Shown one piece after another: positions 1-12,001 of a DNA stretch of 64,000 nt. Every line of letters starts with the position of its first letter. Position 1 is the first letter of the stretch. Origin of the DNA: Nemertoderma westbladi (taxonomy: Eukaryota > Xenacoelomorpha > Nemertodermatida > Nemertodermatidae); the NCBI GenBank assembly GCA_032718475.1, contig JAUCBJ010005101.1, positions 1 through 64,000 on the forward strand, read 5' to 3'. The notes under the pieces are model-generated. The model saw nothing but the letters and a program-made list of their open reading frames with translations. It was not told the DNA's origin and made no database searches. Made by a program: the position numbers and the translations under genes.

Positions 1-240
1 GCCACGCGTTGCGGTTTCCGGTATTTCCGTTCGGGGTACCGGCGACGCAAGCGGTGTGACATCGGTGGAATCTCGGGTTCTCCTTCTCGGTTCGTCTACT
101 GTCGATCTGTCCGGGTCGCACGAGTCATAGTCGGTAGGTGGGTATCTCGTCGAATGGGGTGTGTCACTCATGTCTTATTATATACGTCAAGTACGGATAA
201 TAAAATGTCAAAGTGTCTGAATGTTGAAGTGTCAAACTTA
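1..240. other. No recognisable gene, GC-richer left edge
   Basis: The first 180 bases are richer in CG than what follows and contain no long open frame. The composition changes abruptly to AT-rich near position 180. Nothing identifiable is seen. Confidence 0.4.
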
Positions 241-242
241 CC

Positions 243-460
243 TAACCGGTACAAATAAATCAACAAGTCAGAATGTCGAAATGTCAAAATGTACAAATGT
301 CAAACTTACTTTGATATATATATATATCATATATATACCCTAACCGGTACAAATAAATCAACAAGTCAGAATGTCGAAATGTCAAAATGTACAAATGTCA
401 AACTTACTTTGATATATATATATATCATATATATACCCTAACCGGTACAAATAAACTAAC
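243..460. repeat. 98-bp tandem repeat, two copies and a partial third
   Basis: The motif TAACCGGTACAAATAAA recurs at 243, 341 and 439, an exact 98-base period. Each full unit carries a run of AATGTC-like short repeats followed by an AT palindrome (GATATATATATATATC). Copies 1 and 2 look essentially identical, so the duplication is recent. The third copy breaks off after about 20 bases. Confidence 0.9.
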
Positions 461-1380
461 AAGGTATATAATAAAATAAGTAGTAATCTAGCCTACCGGC
501 TAAATTTGTACGAATAAGTGAGATAACGTTATACGTTAACAAAATGTAGATCAACAAGTATAAACAATAGGCCAAACAGCAACGTCTAACGGGAAAATAT
601 GTACCAACAACACTACTAAATAGACAGTGAAACCCACAAATTTTGAGTACTACTGTGCTTTCTTAAGTTTGAACGACGCGAGTCGTAAAACTTACGTTCC
701 TTTGATCTTCCAGTCGTACAAATTCCCAAATACAAACCGGACGTGGGTTTTTCCGTTTTTCGGCGGCGCGGACGAATTTATTGTCTCCCAAACTTTGCGA
801 AAAGCGGTCTAATCCTCGAAGCGGTCCAGAAATGAGTCCTTGAGTCCTGAAAAGGTCGAAGGTGAGAGTTTTACTTCTACGCTTACGAAAAATCTTCCTA
901 GGTACCGATACAAATTGGTCTTTAAACCCTATGTACCTTTTCAAGTACCGAAAAGTAACACCGCACACACACGGCGTAAAACAAAGTGCTACAAACTAAC
1001 TGTTAGCTAGTCAAAGATTAAATACGAAAGTACTAGCTACCCTAAAAGCCTACTGAAGCAGGGGACGTTCTAAATTACTAAATTTACTAACCTTAAATTT
1101 TAAATATCTCCTACTTTCAATAGCTAACAGATCTAAACTATACTATACGCTAATTTCAGAATTTGTATAATATACTTCCTACTGTAAGGTAGGAATACTA
1201 TACACTATGATAGAAGTACTATATACTAATTTATATAAAATACTTCCTACTGTAAGGGTCCAGTAGTATACCGCTTACCAGATCCTAGTAACGATGTATC
1301 TTACTATGAGACTCTAGTAATGTATACGGGCTTGTACAGTATCTGACAACAAATCCCAGTCCAGGATATCTAAACAAACA
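461..1380. other. Intergenic, no gene seen
   Basis: Short unsupported frames only. The segment has many TACTGTA/TACTTCC-type short motifs, including two related stretches at about 1150-1200 and 1220-1255. There is no protein similarity I can recognise. Confidence 0.4.
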
Positions 1381-3000
1381 GATATAGTACACAAACGACT
1401 ACTGGCGAGGAACAGAGCCTTGTATCTATTCTATGTACGTGAGCGGGTCTAATGCCTACGTACTAGACAGAAGGATACCTGTCCTCTAACCGGTGAGGCA
1501 GATGTACAGTTACAGTAACAGACCAAACTCACGGGAAAACAATCCCCGCGCAGCGAATCCTAACTATCACTGACAGTCCTAAATACAGTAACTTGCCGCG
1601 GTGTGATTTATATGGGTTATATTCGAACTAGGTGGTTAACAGACCTAGTGTAACAATGCTGATCATCCCTGTCGAAATCAGCCCTAAAAGTCGTGCCTAA
1701 ATGTAACAATAACTGATGGATAAAAATCAACAGTTTAATAACGAAATGAAATACTCCTTATCGCCGCAACTAAATCAGATCCTAATTTTTCAAATACAGA
1801 CAATTTCCACCTAAAGTAATGTATAGTACGCTATAGCTAGTAGAACTTTAAGGGCAATATGTTTTAGGGCGTGTGTGTGTGGGTGTGTTACAAATAAAAC
1901 AATTTCGTGTAATTCCTTTTACTAGGTTTTAGTGATTTTCTGACCGAAATGATACCGTGCGCTAGCTACTAAAATAAACTAGTCGCGTTTGTAGAACTTT
2001 ATACTCACGAATGACGTCAAAGCTCTCTCCTTCCTATCCACAACCCAATGGGCAACCACAGTGTTAGTAACTACACCCGTGATCGGCACTAATACCAGAT
2101 TCTGGTTGTAAGATAAGAATAGGGGTTAATCGCTACCGTACGTTAGCTGATCTATACTATGTATACTAATGATGTACTTATGAGGTATACTAATTTAATT
2201 CTAGAACTTTGTTGCTGCGGTAGTTAGCAGCAATACCTATCAGTACGTGGCAAGGCGCGGTAGGATATTAATAAACCTCCCTAGGCCAAGCAGTGTGCCG
2301 GTAGCAGAAATGCTCCTTGCCTGATCAAATAGCTAACTCCAGACAGGGGGGGGGGGGGGGGGGGGGGTACTAATGTACGTTCTACAAAGCGAACCGGTAC
2401 CAAACAGTCAGTGCTATGAATCACTAAATTATGGAACGTATGCTGTCCGTACCTAATATGTACTCGCGTACTGACGAATGGCAATAGTTCGCACCTGTAG
2501 GAAGTACAGGTTAACCCAGGGATTCGTAGGACTGACGAAAGGGGGGGTGTCTGGATATAATTATTTGATCCTAAATTTGCGGCGTCCAGTACGGTGTCAC
2601 GCTTACCCTGATCTATAGGTCTTACGGCGGGCAAGGGCGTCGAACAAAGTCTTACCTTCTCACGAAGCGGGCGCTGCATAGCAAGTGGAGTATTTCGAAG
2701 GGGCAAAGGGGGTGCGCGGTCAATCCAATGTGGGCGCTAGCGTGTTGTGGACATCCCTTCCCTGCGTTGCTTACGGCCTAACGGTCTAGGCTGCCATCTC
2801 CCTGATGTTCGGCTGTCCCGAAGTTGGACCAAAAGAAAACATGTCAGGAATTTGCAGTATATTTACAGTTTTACAAAAGGATTTATCAAATAAAGTTTCA
2901 ACAAGAAACCGAAATAAACTAATAACAATTTAGGAATCAAGGGGTAGTAATAACGATAGTAAGAGTGATAACCGAAGGCAAACCGGCCTTTTATACTAGA
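1381..3000. repeat. Diverged 1.5-kb direct repeat, copy 1
   Basis: This stretch matches 4523-5960 in the same orientation with many substitutions and indels. Shared anchors include TGGTCC/GGTGAGGCAGA, CTTGCCGCGGTGTGA followed by TTATATGGG, TACGTGGCAAGG and GTGCCGGTAGCAGAAA, in the same order. It contains a run of about 22 G at 2346-2367. It could be one terminal repeat of a decayed LTR element or a duplicated non-coding element; no coding capacity supports either reading. Confidence 0.6.
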
Positions 3001-3004
3001 AATT

Positions 3005-3215
3005 GCACATGGAAACTAAACAGAATTTTCCACAGCTTCACCATTGAGCAATGAAGTGCTTCGTGCTCTATGATTGGCCCAGCTCATCGTTCAACGCAGT
3101 CCGGCCCTTACACTAATCTGGGACATGGAATCCTAACAGAATTTTCCACTGCCTCACATTTGAGCAATAAGATAATTTATGCCCTATGATTGGCCTGGCT
3201 CATCATTCGCTACGC
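3005..3215. repeat. Tandem pair of about 115-bp repeats
   Basis: The block containing ACAGAATTTTCCAC, GAGCAAT and CTATGATTGGCC occurs twice in a row (about 3010-3090 and 3125-3205) with moderate divergence. It adjoins the SINE-like segment. Confidence 0.6.
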
Positions 3216-3282
3216 TGTACGCTTCTCATTGGCCTACCAATTAGCACCACACGAAAATAAATGGCCCCAAAATACAAATTTC

Positions 3283-3360
3283 CCGACTGGGATTCGAACT
3301 CGTAACCTATGTAATGTAACCAACGCCTTAACCATCTGACCACTACGCCACGAGAGTACC
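3283..3360 (-). mobile_element. tRNA-derived SINE head
   Basis: On the minus strand a pol III A-box-like segment (TGGCGTAGTGGTCAGATGG, followed by TTAAGGCG) lies about 45 bases before a B-box-like GAGTTCGAATCCC. The spacing and sequence are those of a tRNA. The acceptor and T-stem do not pair cleanly and no convincing anticodon arm forms, so this is better read as a tRNA-derived SINE head than a working tRNA gene. Confidence 0.6.
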
Positions 3361-3654
3361 TAAGGGTTTTATGTGTACAAATATGAATAGGCATATTACA
3401 TTACTGTAACTTAATCAAAATACGTCGGATTTTCGAAAGTTTTTACGTTAAAGTTAAACTACAAATGCTACCTTATAGTGAAATAATTCATCAGTGTTAA
3501 TTATTAGATTAGTAAAAAATATGTAGAAAATAATAAGTTAGGGCGCCTCACACTGCACTCTTACGGGCATGTTGGTTTACTACAGTGGCGAGCCCAGCCA
3601 TTACTACACTGGAGCCTTTCTCTCTACCTAAAGGTAGAGAGAACTCTACCTCAG

Positions 3655-3815
3655 AACTCTACCTCAGCGCCAACATGCTGGGCTTTACTTACACTCAGCC
3701 TGTATTCACTGGCTGTGATTGACAAGCCAACGTGCCTCAGCAGTTCCTTTCATGAATACCGCAGTTTTTACTTGGCCATTTTGGTAATTTTGGCCGCCAA
3801 AATGACCAAGTTAAT
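3655..3815. other. Spacer next to LINE fragment
   Basis: Contains a short local duplication (AACTCTACCTCAG twice near 3640-3665) and a CCAAAATGACCAAG/CTTGGCCATTTTGG inverted motif near 3770-3810. No gene is seen. Confidence 0.3.
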
Positions 3816-4339
3816 GTTTATTGGGATTGGGACTGTAGTTTCCGATTAATTCTCGGTGACTTCCAAATCCTGGAAAGCCTATTCAAGGCTGCCCATGCCT
3901 TTCCCTTATGTATTCGATGGTCCTCACCTGACTTCCGGATCCATGATCCCAGGTAACAGAAGTCGTCCACATTCTCAAGCATACCATCCTTTGAGCTTAT
4001 GCTCATCCGATCAGAGACTTTCTGGAGTTAATAAAAAGACCAACACTAAGAATCAACATGTTCTAATGAGCTGAGGAGCCCTTGGGCTCCCTCTAGTGAT
4101 TCTGAGAGTACTCCTAAGTCATCAGCAAAGTCTAGATCAGTTAGGTACTTGGCAGGATTTCCTCGACTTCTGGAGCCAGTAGGTGGAGTTATCATCACCC
4201 CATCATCATTATGATGATCTAAGGACATGCGTAGAACATAGTCAACCACAATTATGAACAAGAATGGTGCAAGTGTGTCTCCCTGGAGGATGCCCCATAA
4301 CACTTCAAATGGTTCTGTTTCACCATCAACAGTAGACAC
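3815..4339 (-). pseudogene. RTE-like LINE reverse transcriptase fragment
   Basis: Read on the minus strand, the frame at 4339-4046 contains the RT palm: QGDTLAPFLFIIVVDYVLR, then a YLTDLDFADDLGVLSE segment with the catalytic FADD box. After a break, the frame at 4006-3818 continues with the thumb/connection region (FCYLGSWIRKSGEDHRIHKG, RLSRIWKSPRINRKL). This is the C-terminal part of an EN+RT non-LTR element of the kind found in RTE-like clades. The 5' part and the end of the ORF are missing. Fragments of the same family lie at 6925-7085, 13500-14180 and 17285-17878. Confidence 0.8.
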
Positions 4340-4402
4340 ACCTACTGCACTAAGTCACGACCTACTACCTACTGCACTAAGTCACGACCTACTGCACTTA
4401 CG
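4336..4402. repeat. 28-bp local tandem duplication
   Basis: The string CTACTGCACTAAGTCACGAC recurs about 28 bases apart, followed by further ACTGCACTTACGTACT-like degenerate copies. It is a small local duplication without coding role. Confidence 0.6.
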
Positions 4403-4522
4403 TACTACTGTAGAGCACTTACGTGCTTTACAGAACGTATAAGTTCTACTGTACTGAAATTAACTAATTAATACCACATAACCTACTGTAAAATGTCAAT
4501 GCAATCGGGCCTAATAATAGAG

Positions 4523-5960
4523 ACTAAAAGTACACAAACTGCTGCTGGCGAGATCGGTGCCTTATGTCTTACACTAAACTTGGGCAAATCAATTGCCCGA
4601 CTTGACAATCAGGGTGACTGGTCCCTAACTGGTGAGGCAGAAGTGCAGTCTACAGAAACAGACCGAACTCGTGAGAAACAATCCCGCATAGCGAATGCTA
4701 ACTATGTACCACTACTGTAATGGACTAAAACTACTGCGGACTTGCCGCGGTGTGAGTTATATGGGTATAATAACGAGCCTGTGGGTTGATCGTGCACTAC
4801 TGTAGCGTAACGATACTGCCGATCCAGAAAGACAGTTAAAGGATGATATCAGTAGTAGAACAGCAATCTTAAGAAGTGTGTTTGTGTGCGTTGTGTTATG
4901 GCAAAGTGTAATGTTTTCACAATCCTTTATTACTAGGTTTTGGTGACTTTTAACAAAATACTAACTTTGGGCGCTAGCTACTAGAATAAGCTAGTCGTTC
5001 TCTATAAGCGTGATACTTACAAACTGACGTCAAAAGGGGCTCTCTCCTTCTATATTCACAACTCGATCGGGCAAATACAGTATTAGTAACTACGCCCGTA
5101 ATCGGCACCTGATACCAGACTCTGATTATGAAAATAGAGATAGAATGTTAATTGCTACCATACTGCTACTGTAGCTGATCTGGAATGTATTTAATTCTAG
5201 AGATGTTGTTGCTGCGGTGTTATACAGCAATACCTAGCAGTACGTGGCAAGGGCGCGGTAGGGTGTTAGTAACCGTCCTTTAGCCTAAATATTGTGCCGG
5301 TAGCAGAAAGCTGCCCTTTGCCTGAGCAAATACGTCAAACCCAGACAGATCAGTTGACAACACGGCCTACAGAGCTAACCAGTACAGAATCGCTAGTACG
5401 GTAAAGTCACCAAATTACAGAGTGTGATATTTGCACTTAGTGTACCTGAGTGCACTAAAACAGCACCAGCTCACACCTGTAGGTCGTGCAGGTCAACCGT
5501 GGGGTTTCTGTCTGGATCCAAGATATTTTACTCCTAAATTTAACGGCGTCCCAGGACGTCCTCACACTTCACCCTGATCTACAGTCTTACGAATGAATGA
5601 ACGAAATCTTACCTCTGGCACGGGCTGGGCAGTCTCAGGCTGTCGAATCAGGTTCTAAATGCGTGTGGATGATTTTTGCAGGTTCCTTATGCGTTGCAGG
5701 CATTTCTCCCCCTTGCGTTGCTGTCGCCTAAAGATTTAGGCAGCCATCTGTCTAATGTTTGGCCGTTTTCAAGATAGATACTTTAAAAACTACATGCTAG
5801 ATTTTTGTAGTATATTTTAACGTAAAATCAAGAATACAAAACTTTACAACTAATTTATTAAACTAATCACAATAAGAAGTTTCACAATTAACAAGAAGGA
5901 GATAAGTTTAACAAGTGATAACTAAAGGACAAATTGCACCTTTTATAGTAAATCTGGGGT
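4523..5960. repeat. Diverged 1.5-kb direct repeat, copy 2
   Basis: Collinear with 1381-3000 (see the anchors named there), same orientation, about 3.1 kb away. This copy is slightly shorter and lacks the long poly-G run. Between the two copies lie the SINE head and the RTE-like fragment. The equal orientation would fit terminal repeats of a gutted LTR element, but no primer-binding site or polypurine tract was identified. Confidence 0.6.
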
Positions 5961-6924
5961 GTGGAATAGCACTACTGTAGAACCTTCTATACATTCTACG
6001 ACATTCCATGAGCTCACATTGGTCCTATAAATTATTTAGCACATACTATTGGTCCAGCTAATCAGTTCTATCAGGTGTACGTACGTAATTGGTTCAACTA
6101 CTTTAAGGGAGGGGTACACCATTTTGGTCAAAAATATGTCGAAATTTTTTTTATGATCTATTATAATGCACCATTAAATGGTATTTCCAAATCGGAAAAT
6201 CGCTATTTAATAGCTCTTTTAGTTTTTAAGTTATAACAATTTCCATTTAGGGTTTCCTATTGAAATTACTATTACTATGTATAATGAAAGCTCGATTATC
6301 TCTAAATATTTATTTTATGAAATTGTCAACTTCAAAAAAGTACTACTACTTCTACAATTTTTGAGCAATTAGTCTGAAACTTTCTGTGGGTGTCTACATA
6401 GCCACCCTGCATAAAAGTATCAGACAACTTTTCAAAATTATTTGTTAATAAAATTTAATACTATTTATAACAAACCTAAAAATTAGGCATAAATTTGCAG
6501 CGCCACCTAGCGGTGCAGAATTATTTTCACAAAATGTCGCCTGATAGTTATGTTGCCCCATCGTTGATCTATCATATAAAAAACCTTTCATGTGATTAGA
6601 TTTAAAACTGTAAAAGCCTTAGGGTTTTAAGCGCAACCAAGCACTTTTTTTTGTTGTTAACTAGTATTAACTAATATTAAATAGCGAAAAATAAAAATTT
6701 TCTAATCTGTCATGTAGAATAGCATCTTAGGCACCAATATTCCAAATTATAGCCAAAACCAAACAATTTTGAAACGCTGAGAGTGATAAATCGAAGAGTT
6801 GTCCGAAAATGGTGTAAAAAATGTGTACAAATAGCTATCTAAACGAAATAATTCCACATTAATGTTTTTGTGAGAATAACGTGCCACGTAAGAAATTGTT
6901 ATAGCAGAAATAGAATCAGTACTC
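5961..6924. other. AT-rich spacer, no gene seen
   Basis: About 1 kb of AT-rich sequence with short unsupported frames. A small near-palindrome, GCGCCACCTAGCGGTGC, lies near 6500. No recognisable coding sequence. Confidence 0.4.
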
Positions 6925-7085
6925 AATATAGGAGTACATGCTGGGCTCAAACTGCAGAGGATACCAATCCTCTGAATGGTACTTAGACATGAATGCAACG
7001 TTGGGTTCATTGTGTCAAGTAAGTATATAATGAACACATATATAATCAGATGCAGACACTATACTGCATTGGAAATATGAAACAT
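6925..7085 (+). pseudogene. Decayed RTE-like LINE scrap
   Basis: The plus strand from 6930 (ATGCTGGGCTCAAACTGC, then GGGTTCATTGTGTCAAGTA and CAGACACTATACTGCATTGG) aligns base by base with 13750-13880, which encodes the connection region of the RTE-like RT. Several indels destroy the frame. It is much older than the copy at 13.5 kb. Confidence 0.7.
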
Positions 7086-9040
7086 TGGAGCTGCCACAGA
7101 AGCGAGATTTTAACTGCTACTTTGTAATCATTTCAATGTGATTTTAATGTGAGACAGAGCGTGTGGAATTTCGGTCCACCGGTTTGTGGTATAAGATTGG
7201 TGAACGAATAAGAGTGGTGAAGGGGTGTCATCCCGTGAGTGTTGTGGGTCAATTATCACGCAGGGAGAGTACAGTTTACGAGTTTGTATGTAGTAGTGCA
7301 TAGTGGAGAGGTAAGGCCCATGGATAGGTTTAAGGAGGAAGTGGAGAAGTTGGAGAGATTCGATGATGATGATGTGTGGGAATTTGTCGCCAGAGAGTGA
7401 GGGAATCCCGAAGATTCAGGCGGTTAGGTTGAGTAGGTTGTTGGGAAAGGCAAGGTCTCGGGTGAAAGAGTCGTACTTGAGTGGGGATATTATGCCTGTA
7501 GAAAGAAGTTTGATACGTGTCTATATGAGTAGGCTATGAGGAGAATCTTGGTACACATGGATACCTTGGGATGTACATGCTATGTACATGGAGGTGGAGG
7601 GTCACAGAAAATGGTAGTGGTACTCTGACTATGCATTGTTTCTGAGGGAGATGCATGGTTCATGGGTGAGAAGTTGGTTTCTCCCGTCAGGAATTCTGGA
7701 GGGGGAGGGGGAGGGGGGGGGGGGGGGGGGGTTGCGGGGGTTACCCTCCATGTCGATGAGAGGACATGTTGCGGGATGGGGAGATGGCCGTGCGGGGATG
7801 CATAGGGGTTTGGATGATTGGATAGATGAGTTGGTAGAAGGTGAGTGGACAGTCCGTCCCAGAGACTCCTCTTGTGGTTGTGGTATACCGTACTAGTAGT
7901 TGGCCCTACTTGCATAATGAGAGGGGGCTACCAGATATCCACCTACTGCAGTTTAGTGGTTTCCCTGTAACATGGCCACAGTTTGGAGTACCACAACCGG
8001 CCTTCCTTATCTCTTTGGGGCAGAGGATCTTTCACAAAGGATTCTTTATAGAATCAAAGTGACAATCTAAATATAACTTTCTTAATCGACACTTCTTTTC
8101 AGAGGAAGTAAATCTATAAAATCGAAATTATATGGTTCATTCCACCCTTATTTGCCAGTAACAATTCCATACAATTAATGGGGGGTGAATCACTTTCGAC
8201 AACTTGTATTTTTTCACACCAATGTCGTTAAAAGTTCTTGGTTTATTCTTTAATTAAGATTTAATTTTCATAAGATGTTATTCTACAGGTGTGATTGAAA
8301 ATTTTAAATTTTCATCTATATAATATTAGTTGCTTTAAACCCTAACTAAGGCTTCTACAGTTTTAATTCTGAAATCATGAAAGTTTATTACATGATAGAA
8401 GAATGGTGTTGCAACATATCTATTAGGCAAATTTAAATAAAAATTGTCTGCGCCATTAAAGGGGCGCTTCAAATATGTGCTATTTTTCAGATAATCACAA
8501 ATTAGTATAAATAGTAATATCTAATTATTATATATGGTTTTCTGATTCGTTTGTTCACAATCGCAATCTAAACATTGAGTGGATATTTAAAATAATTTGG
8601 ACAAAATGTTGCAGAATAAGTAGGATTTCGAAGTTGCTAAAGTCGGAAATAAATATTCTTAGAAAATTTAAGTTAAAATAAATTAACAATTTTTTTAAAT
8701 TGTTTTCAGGTTATGAAAACTGTCATAACTCGAGAACTAAAAAAGGGACTGCGAAGCCGTTTTCAGATTTGAAATCTTCGTTAAATTTCAGATTTCAGAT
8801 CATAACCGATTAAAACCTGATGAAAATTTGCAAAATTATTATTAAATTTATAAGTAAAATTATAGTTTTTAGTTATTAATTATAAAATTATATGTTAAAG
8901 AAATCTTATGTTAAAGAAATCGAAAAATACAGTAAATGACTCTATATCACCTAGAGACTCTGCTATTAGCTATTTAGCTTCCAAGAGAGCAATCAGTTGT
9001 ACCAGTTGGCCTAATGATACTAACTATTGATCCCTAGATG
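7086..9040. other. Spacer with G-rich segment, no gene supported
   Basis: The part at 7150-8060 is G-rich on the plus strand, with a nearly pure G run at about 7700-7731. Open frames there (about 86 codons plus, 111 minus) are low-complexity. The part at 8060-9040 is AT-rich. No domain is recognised. Confidence 0.4.
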
Positions 9041-9045
9041 CAGGT

Positions 9046-9381
9046 ATGGGGCTTGATATGTCAGTAGTCGACAGTATCTTAGACATTATAGTAAAGACTC
9101 CAGACTCCAATATTGGTGCAATTGCGTCATCACAGTTTGTTGAAACGATATCCAAACCTTACGCCATCAACACAACAGTAAAATTTGTTGCCAAGCATTA
9201 CATAAATCCTGATTGTACCACATTGATGTGTCCTGAGTGTTCCAATAGCCACTGGGTTTTACACGTTGCCAACATAAAAGACAAGGAAGTCAATCGATGT
9301 TCATTAGGTCATATACACCAGAGCAAAATTTCAATCTGTAAAATCCTCGATTTTCTAGATGTTCATGCACCAAGGATGTAA
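9046..9381 (+). CDS. Hypothetical 111-residue ORF with a zinc-ribbon-like Cys pattern
   Basis: An open frame begins with MGLDMSVVDSILDIIVKTP and ends with VHAPRM. It contains CPEC, 32 residues later a C and then H-rich residues (NRCSLGHIHQ), loosely like a zinc-binding module. The product is not recognised. A possible 3' splice site (CCCTAGATGCAG) lies just upstream, so it could be an exon or a transposon-protein remnant. It lies just beyond the apparent 3' end of the minus-strand LINE at 9.4-12.8 kb. Whether it is translated is unknown. Confidence 0.25.
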   Translation: MGLDMSVVDSILDIIVKTPDSNIGAIASSQFVETISKPYAINTTVKFVAKHYINPDCTTLMCPECSNSHWVLHVANIKDKEVNRCSLGHIHQSKISICKILDFLDVHAPRM

Positions 9382-10365
9382 CACGCAGAAGCATGTTTAT
9401 CACACGGTGTTTGATTGATTGATTGATATTTTTTCCAGATTAACAGATTAACAATATTAAACAATTTACATATTAAACACTAAAATAAGGAACTGGTAAA
9501 TAATATATAATAGTGTATAGTGTAAGTGTAGTTACTACTGTATTTAATTAATTAAGTAATAGATAGGGCCTACTGATCAAACTGAAAGTAAATAAAAATG
9601 TAACTGAAAATAGTGTAGCTGTGTAGTGAACGTCTATGATATCGGGCTTGTCTAATCAGCACGATTTATGATTACTTAATTAAAGGTTTAAAAATAGTCT
9701 TAATGAGCTGTACCAATTGCAAACGTTAAAATGGAGGGATAGCCTTATGCGGTGAACCGCGTTTCCATAAGGGTCCCAGTGAAATTCAAAATACAGCGGG
9801 CGATGAATATTATTTAAAATACAAACAGAACGGATTGGTGAACTATTAAAATACAGGTGGAAAAGATAGGTAGACTGACAAATTTAAAAATTACCAAAAT
9901 ACAATTACATTTCGGGCGGTGAATCTAAAAATACTAAAAATCCAAACATAGCTAATAATGGAGGTAGAATATGTGGATGAGGCTGATAAAAATAATTAAA
10001 AGTTTAATTGAATTTGGCACGTTAACTGAAATGCAAATAAAATGTAGTTGATTGGATTAAAATCAAGCGAAAAGTTTGTAGAAAGGTATTTAAAAAAAAA
10101 GTTATATTTATTGATTAGTGAATGGCGATTCGGTTTCATTAGTTATTTTTTCGAGGTAATACAGTACTTCTTAACTTCATGTTTAAAAACAATTATTGAA
10201 CTGGAATTGGCTATGGTGGTGGGGAGATTATTCCACAGCTTGGGGCCGAGGAAACTGAAACCATGTGGAGGCCGCGTAGTCGAGGTGGGGTTGGATGAGA
10301 GTGTTACACAGCATTCTGCGGAGGGATCTATCGAGAACTGACCCGTTTCGGTGTAGGAATTTCAA

Positions 10366-11088
10366 TCAGGAGTTGCCTCGCTTTATAATGTTCATCGCCA
10401 TTTCCTCGCCGCTTAGATTCTGGTTCAGTTCGGTCCCCAGGTAGATAACGGATTTGCGATTTGGAATTTTCTTACCATAGCAGTATACCTCTAAGTCGGG
10501 AGCAGTTGCAAGTCTCTGGTGAGTACCAAACAGGATGCATTCAGTTTTATCAAAGATAATCGTTAGTTTGTTTTCCGTACACCATTGAAAGACTCTATCC
10601 ATTGTGTTTGTTAATGAATGGGATATCTTCACCCCGAACATTCGTCACTGTGTGCTAATCTGGCATCATCAGCAAACTGGAGCTTATGTGTCATCTTCGA
10701 TGGTCTGGGGGAAGTCATTTGTATCACTAATGTAGAGCAATACTCCAAGGATCGAACCTTGGGGAACTCCGTCGTCATTGATCTTCCGAGTGGACTGTAC
10801 ATCTCCTATGGCCACATATTGCTCTCGGTTAGATAAATACGATGTGAACCATTCGCAAGTACTTGTAGCAGCTCCCATCGCCCTCAGTTTATTTATAACT
10901 GTGCGGTGATCCACACAATCAAAAGCTTTGCGCAGGTCTATTAGTACCATCCCAGTTAGCTTTCCAGAGTCGATGGACACCCTGATGTAGTTATCTAATA
11001 ACATAAGTGCCGATTCTGTTGAAAAACCATGTCTATAACTGGACTGCAACTTGTTTAAAAGATTGTTAGAGACCAGATAGCCCATCAA
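10366..11088 (-). pseudogene. LINE RT palm and thumb, frame-broken
   Basis: The 11088-10684 frame carries the palm signatures YRHGFSTESAL, VLIDLRKAFDCVDH and DGVPQGSILG. The catalytic box FADD is present just downstream (about 10675, LQFADDARLAHSDE) but in another frame. The 10641-10366 frame then gives the thumb (WCTENKLTIIFDKTECILFG). It belongs to the decayed LINE spanning 9.4-12.8 kb and cannot encode a working polymerase. Confidence 0.8.
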
Positions 11089-11103
11089 ATGCTCGAATAC
11101 GAC

Positions 11104-11964
11104 TCATTCAAGGATTTTCGATAAAATCGGTAGTAAAGCAATAGGCCGAAAGTTTCCGCGAGGTATGTGAGATCCCTTTTCCTTGTAGATTGGGTTAAGG
11201 CGTGCTATTTTGTAGCCCTGTGGAAATATTGAAGTTTGTATCGATAGATTCACAATATGTGTAACAGGTTTTACTAAAAATTCAATTCCATCTTTAATTA
11301 CCCTAGCTGGAATCAGATTGGGTCCAGTCGCATTCTTGCTGTCTATTTTATGGAATATTTTGTCCACTATGCTTAATGTCACTGGTTTCAGTTCGAACGA
11401 GTCCTTCTCTACCCCTTGTCTGGAGTAGTATTCCTCGGTTACATCATTATTATATCGCCCACTAGATGGTGGTAGTTGGGAGACCAGATCCTTGGCTATA
11501 TTTGAATAATAGTTGTTGAATTCTTCACATATAGTTTGTGTGTCTCGGCAGATTTTTCCATCAATGAGTAGACCACTGATCGGGTTGCGCGTGCTTCCCT
11601 GTTTCTTTGTTGGCGGACCAAGGGCTTTTAACGCCTTCCATAGTTTTTTGCTGCCACCAGTAGCTGCCTGTAGGGATGATTTTATATGTGAAAACTTTTT
11701 AACTTTCATAACGATGGTAGCAATATTGCGAAGTCTTTTATATTCTTCTTTAGCCGTTTCGGTTCTATGTTTATGTAGCTTGATCGATGCCTTGTTGCGT
11801 AGGGTAATGGCATCGATAACTTTTTTGTCCACCCATGGTTGGGAATGGCTGCGGACCCGGAGTTCCTTAAATGGCGCTAATTTGTCAGTGATGGCAAGCA
11901 AGAATTTGGTCAGTTGTAAGGCTGCTTCGTCCACATCGGTTGCCTTTGGAATCTGGTTTAGCAA
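11104..11964 (-). pseudogene. LINE ORF2 linker and RT fingers
   Basis: A 286-codon open piece of the same LINE. It begins in the EN-RT linker (WVDKKVIDAITLRNKASIKL, the usual PWVTxxI region) and ends in the RT fingers: ATGPNLIPARVIK, then IARLNPIYKEKGSH, and NFRPIALLPILSKILE. The frame breaks immediately afterwards, before the palm motif. No start codon context is meaningful here because this is an internal piece. Confidence 0.85.
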
Positions 11965-12001
11965 GCAAGGTTTAGGAATGTTTCAGTTCGTCAAGTAGGA
12001 G

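Noticed and set aside
3283-3360. Functional tRNA gene on the minus strand
   Set aside because: A and B boxes are good, but the acceptor and T stems do not pair well and no clear anticodon arm forms; SINE head preferred.
7580-7915. 86- and 111-codon frames across the G-rich tract
   Set aside because: Pro/Gly runs come from the poly-G stretch; no domain or splice context supports a gene.
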